From the NCBI RefSeq assembly GCF_002335745.1, contig NZ_NIST01000001.1, positions 5,102,090 to 5,166,089 of the forward strand: DNA of 64,000 nucleotides, given 5' to 3'. This stretch comes from Evansella halocellulosilytica. GTDB lineage: Bacteria > Bacillota > Bacilli > Bacillales > Salisediminibacteriaceae. This document shows, piece by piece, positions 62,464-64,000 of the stretch (the stretch's first letter is position 1; every line of letters begins with the position of its first letter). The notes beneath the pieces are model-generated. The model saw nothing but the letters and a program-made list of their open reading frames with translations, was not told the DNA's origin and did not search any database. A program made the position numbers and the translations under genes.

Positions 62464-63090
62464 TTACATCTCCTCCTGTTTATAAAAACAGCGTTTCATG
62501 ATTTCTAAATACTCTTTCCATTCATTCATCTGTTCTTTTCCAAAATCTTCGATCGTATCAATACTGGTTATTTGCTTTTCCCCAAAACTTAGCATCGTCC
62601 AGTTGATAATATTGATCGTTTTTTCGAGGTCAATATCGTCCCGGAACTTTGAAAAATCGATATTTTCATACATTCTTTCAAAACCAGTCGCTAAAGTGCT
62701 TTCTTTCATTTTTTCCAAATCCTCTTTCACTTCTGGATCGTCTTCTTGATTAAACGCTTGAAGGAACTGAAATAGATCCGGATGTTTTTTATAAATGTTG
62801 TATTTAATTTCCCCTAATTGATTGATGCGTTCAAAAAAATCAGTCTCTGTCAGGTCAATTTCAGCTAATATTTCTTCAATGATGTCATTCGCTTGTTCAA
62901 GTAAGAAAGAATATAACTCCTTTTTACTATTAAAGTAATGGAATAGTCTCCCTTTTCCGATACTTGCTTCTTTCACAATCTCATTTGTAGATGCGAGCTT
63001 ATATCCTTTTTTGCTAAATTCATTCATGGCTGCATTGATAATTCGTTGCTGTTTTTCTGGATCTAGATTGAAAAATGATGATGATACCAT
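62464..63090 (-). CDS. TetR-family regulator
   Basis: A 208-residue regulator; helix-turn-helix at residues 30-52 (STNEIVKEASIGKGRLFHYF). AAAGGAGG lies before the ATG. It heads the exporter operon and is likely autoregulated through the paired palindromes just upstream. Confidence 0.92.
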   Translation of the reverse strand: MVSSSFFNLDPEKQQRIINAAMNEFSKKGYKLASTNEIVKEASIGKGRLFHYFNSKKELYSFLLEQANDIIEEILAEIDLTETDFFERINQLGEIKYNIYKKHPDLFQFLQAFNQEDDPEVKEDLEKMKESTLATGFERMYENIDFSKFRDDIDLEKTINIINWTMLSFGEKQITSIDTIEDFGKEQMNEWKEYLEIMKRCFYKQEEM

Positions 63091-63143
63091 GACAGCCTCC
63101 TTTCTCCTTGATCAATAAAAATAGTTTTCTTCCGGAAAGACCA

Positions 63144-63198
63144 GACCGGTCCGGTCTGCCTGTGACTAAAATATATCATGGCGGACCACTGTGGTCAA
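63144..63198 (-). promoter_or_regulatory. TetR promoter with two operators
   Basis: On the minus strand TTGACC (63198-63193), 17 bases, TATATT (63175-63170). GACCACTGTGGTC (63184-63196) covers the -35 box and GACCGGTCCGGTC (63144-63156) lies past the start. Both palindromes fit GACC-NNTNN-GGTC. Confidence 0.7.
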
Positions 63199-63222
63199 GA
63201 ATAATTTTTGTAAAATCAAAAC

Positions 63223-63260
63223 ACAATCCCCGGTATGAAAAGACTCATAGCAGGGATTGT
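63223..63260 (-). terminator. Terminator of the peptidase gene
   Basis: ACAATCCC and GGGATTGT pair across a 22-base loop that itself can fold; GTTTTGATTTT follows on the minus strand. Confidence 0.6.
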
Positions 63261-63322
63261 CTATTTATAATGAATGGTTGCTTTTTAATAACTTACGCCT
63301 TTTTTCTGCAATCATGACATGA

Positions 63323-64000
63323 TTAATCTTCAGAGGAGGATTCATTGTCTTTTTCACTTTGTTTATTTTCCTTGTTCAGTACCGCATCACTGTACACTCC
63401 ATGTTCACGAGGGTATTCATCAAGTTCAAGTCGATAGCAAGAGACTCTGTTATCACCTTCCATATTCATTGACTGACTTGGTGGCGGAGTCGTATCCCCA
63501 TCAGTGTCCGTTCCCTCTGGTTCACGTATCCCATAACGTTCTTTTGTTTCTGCTTCTACCTCATCAGTAAGTCTCATACCGAGTTCTAGACTTTCCAGCA
63601 AACGTTCCTCTACATTTTTTGTAATCAACTTTCTAGCTTCTTCTTCCTTTTCATCGTTGATTAAGGTTTTTGCTTCGGATTCAATCTGCTCGCGCTCATC
63701 GATTAACTCACGCTCAAAATTTTCGATTTGTCCCGTGACATAATGTAGGAAGTCTTCCGGATGATCACACGTGTAGTACATTAATCGTTTGAACTCACGT
63801 ACAGCATAACGAGTAGCCTCTTGAGGCGCATAATCTGCATCAAGGAACTCTGCATCTGCTCCTTTTGTTAAATATCTATGCTGTGCAAATTCAGCAGGTA
63901 CATTGTCGGTTGCAATAGGAATTGGAACATATGGTGTGCTTACTGCCCCAGTCGTCGCAAGCCAAAGTGTCTGCAAGTCATTAGGAATGTTCTGACGTAA
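63323..64000 (-). CDS. C69-family peptidase (dipeptidase-like), C-terminal part
   Basis: The frame is open to the right edge, so the N-terminal part with the catalytic Cys is missing. The visible 225 residues start LRQNIPNDLQTLWLATTGAV and continue STPYVPIPIATDNVPAEF, similar to the end of the C69/U34 dipeptidase domain. A helical segment follows (ENFERELIDEREQIESEAKT), and the last 60 residues are acidic and low in complexity (TDTDGDTTPPP, KDNESSSED). Confidence 0.65.
   Translation of the reverse strand, partial: LRQNIPNDLQTLWLATTGAVSTPYVPIPIATDNVPAEFAQHRYLTKGADAEFLDADYAPQEATRYAVREFKRLMYYTCDHPEDFLHYVTGQIENFERELIDEREQIESEAKTLINDEKEEEARKLITKNVEERLLESLELGMRLTDEVEAETKERYGIREPEGTDTDGDTTPPPSQSMNMEGDNRVSCYRLELDEYPREHGVYSDAVLNKENKQSEKDNESSSED

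Overview
The window looks like the chromosome of a low-GC, endospore-former-type Bacillaceae, plausibly a salt- or alkali-tolerant one. Pointers are strong AGGAGG ribosome sites, B. subtilis-like gene families (cydABCD, narK-fnr-ywiC, PBSX-type xpf, Bacillus 7-1-7 Fur box, Bacillus SOS boxes) and lipobox lipoproteins. No rRNA, tRNA or CRISPR was seen.

Layout. 0-4 kb: end of a ba3-type haem-copper oxidase operon (minus strand), divergent from a cytochrome bd operon cydAB plus a tiny third subunit gene (cydS-like). 4-8 kb: cydDC exporter and a GNAT acetyltransferase. 8-15 kb: orphan LuxR-type regulator, HPII-type catalase flanked by two Gln/Ala-rich small proteins, a CtaG/DUF2243 membrane pair and a zinc alcohol dehydrogenase. 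15.5-30.6 kb: a minus-strand phage-tail module (Xpf late regulator, tail completion, tube, chaperone with probable frameshift, very short tape measure, Dit, Tal, a GH18 glycosidase spike, XhlA) with no head, portal, terminase, sheath or integrase gene. It resembles a non-contractile (F-type) tail-like particle. Two cargo insertions interrupt it; one (MerR plus a frameshifted NADP oxidoreductase) is flanked by a duplicated 3' end of xpf. 31 kb: small HTH-like gene between two candidate small RNAs, one from a tandem-LexA-box promoter. 31.8-34 kb: M20 dipeptidase and acyl-CoA thioesterase.

34-44 kb: an anaerobic respiration block: ywiC, fnr (C-terminal CX2CX4C), narK, a Tat-exported Rieske protein, a four-cluster ferredoxin subunit, a Nap/Nas-type molybdopterin oxidoreductase, a NarI-like membrane cytochrome with an extra zinc-ribbon tail, and a radical SAM/SPASM protein. 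Perfect TGTGA-N6-TCACA boxes precede three of these units. NarK would bring nitrate in, the cytoplasmic molybdoenzyme would reduce it with electrons from the membrane pool, and Fnr would switch the set on without oxygen; the substrate is inferred.

44-50 kb: two lipoproteins and a double-AbrB protein bracketed by inverted copies of a dispersed repeat, then an OmpR-type two-component system. 50-53.5 kb: phnDCEE phosphonate-type ABC importer. 53.7-64 kb: MBL-fold hydrolase, MFS exporter with divergent LysR, two ABC-2 exporters each with a TetR regulator, and the C-terminal part of a C69-family peptidase.

Non-coding structure is rich: two arrays of the same 21-bp repeat 16 kb apart, a 52-bp tandem array, a dispersed structured repeat in at least three forms, and many Rho-independent terminators. 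Coordinates of starts were adjusted where a ribosome binding site argues for an internal start; no database search was possible.
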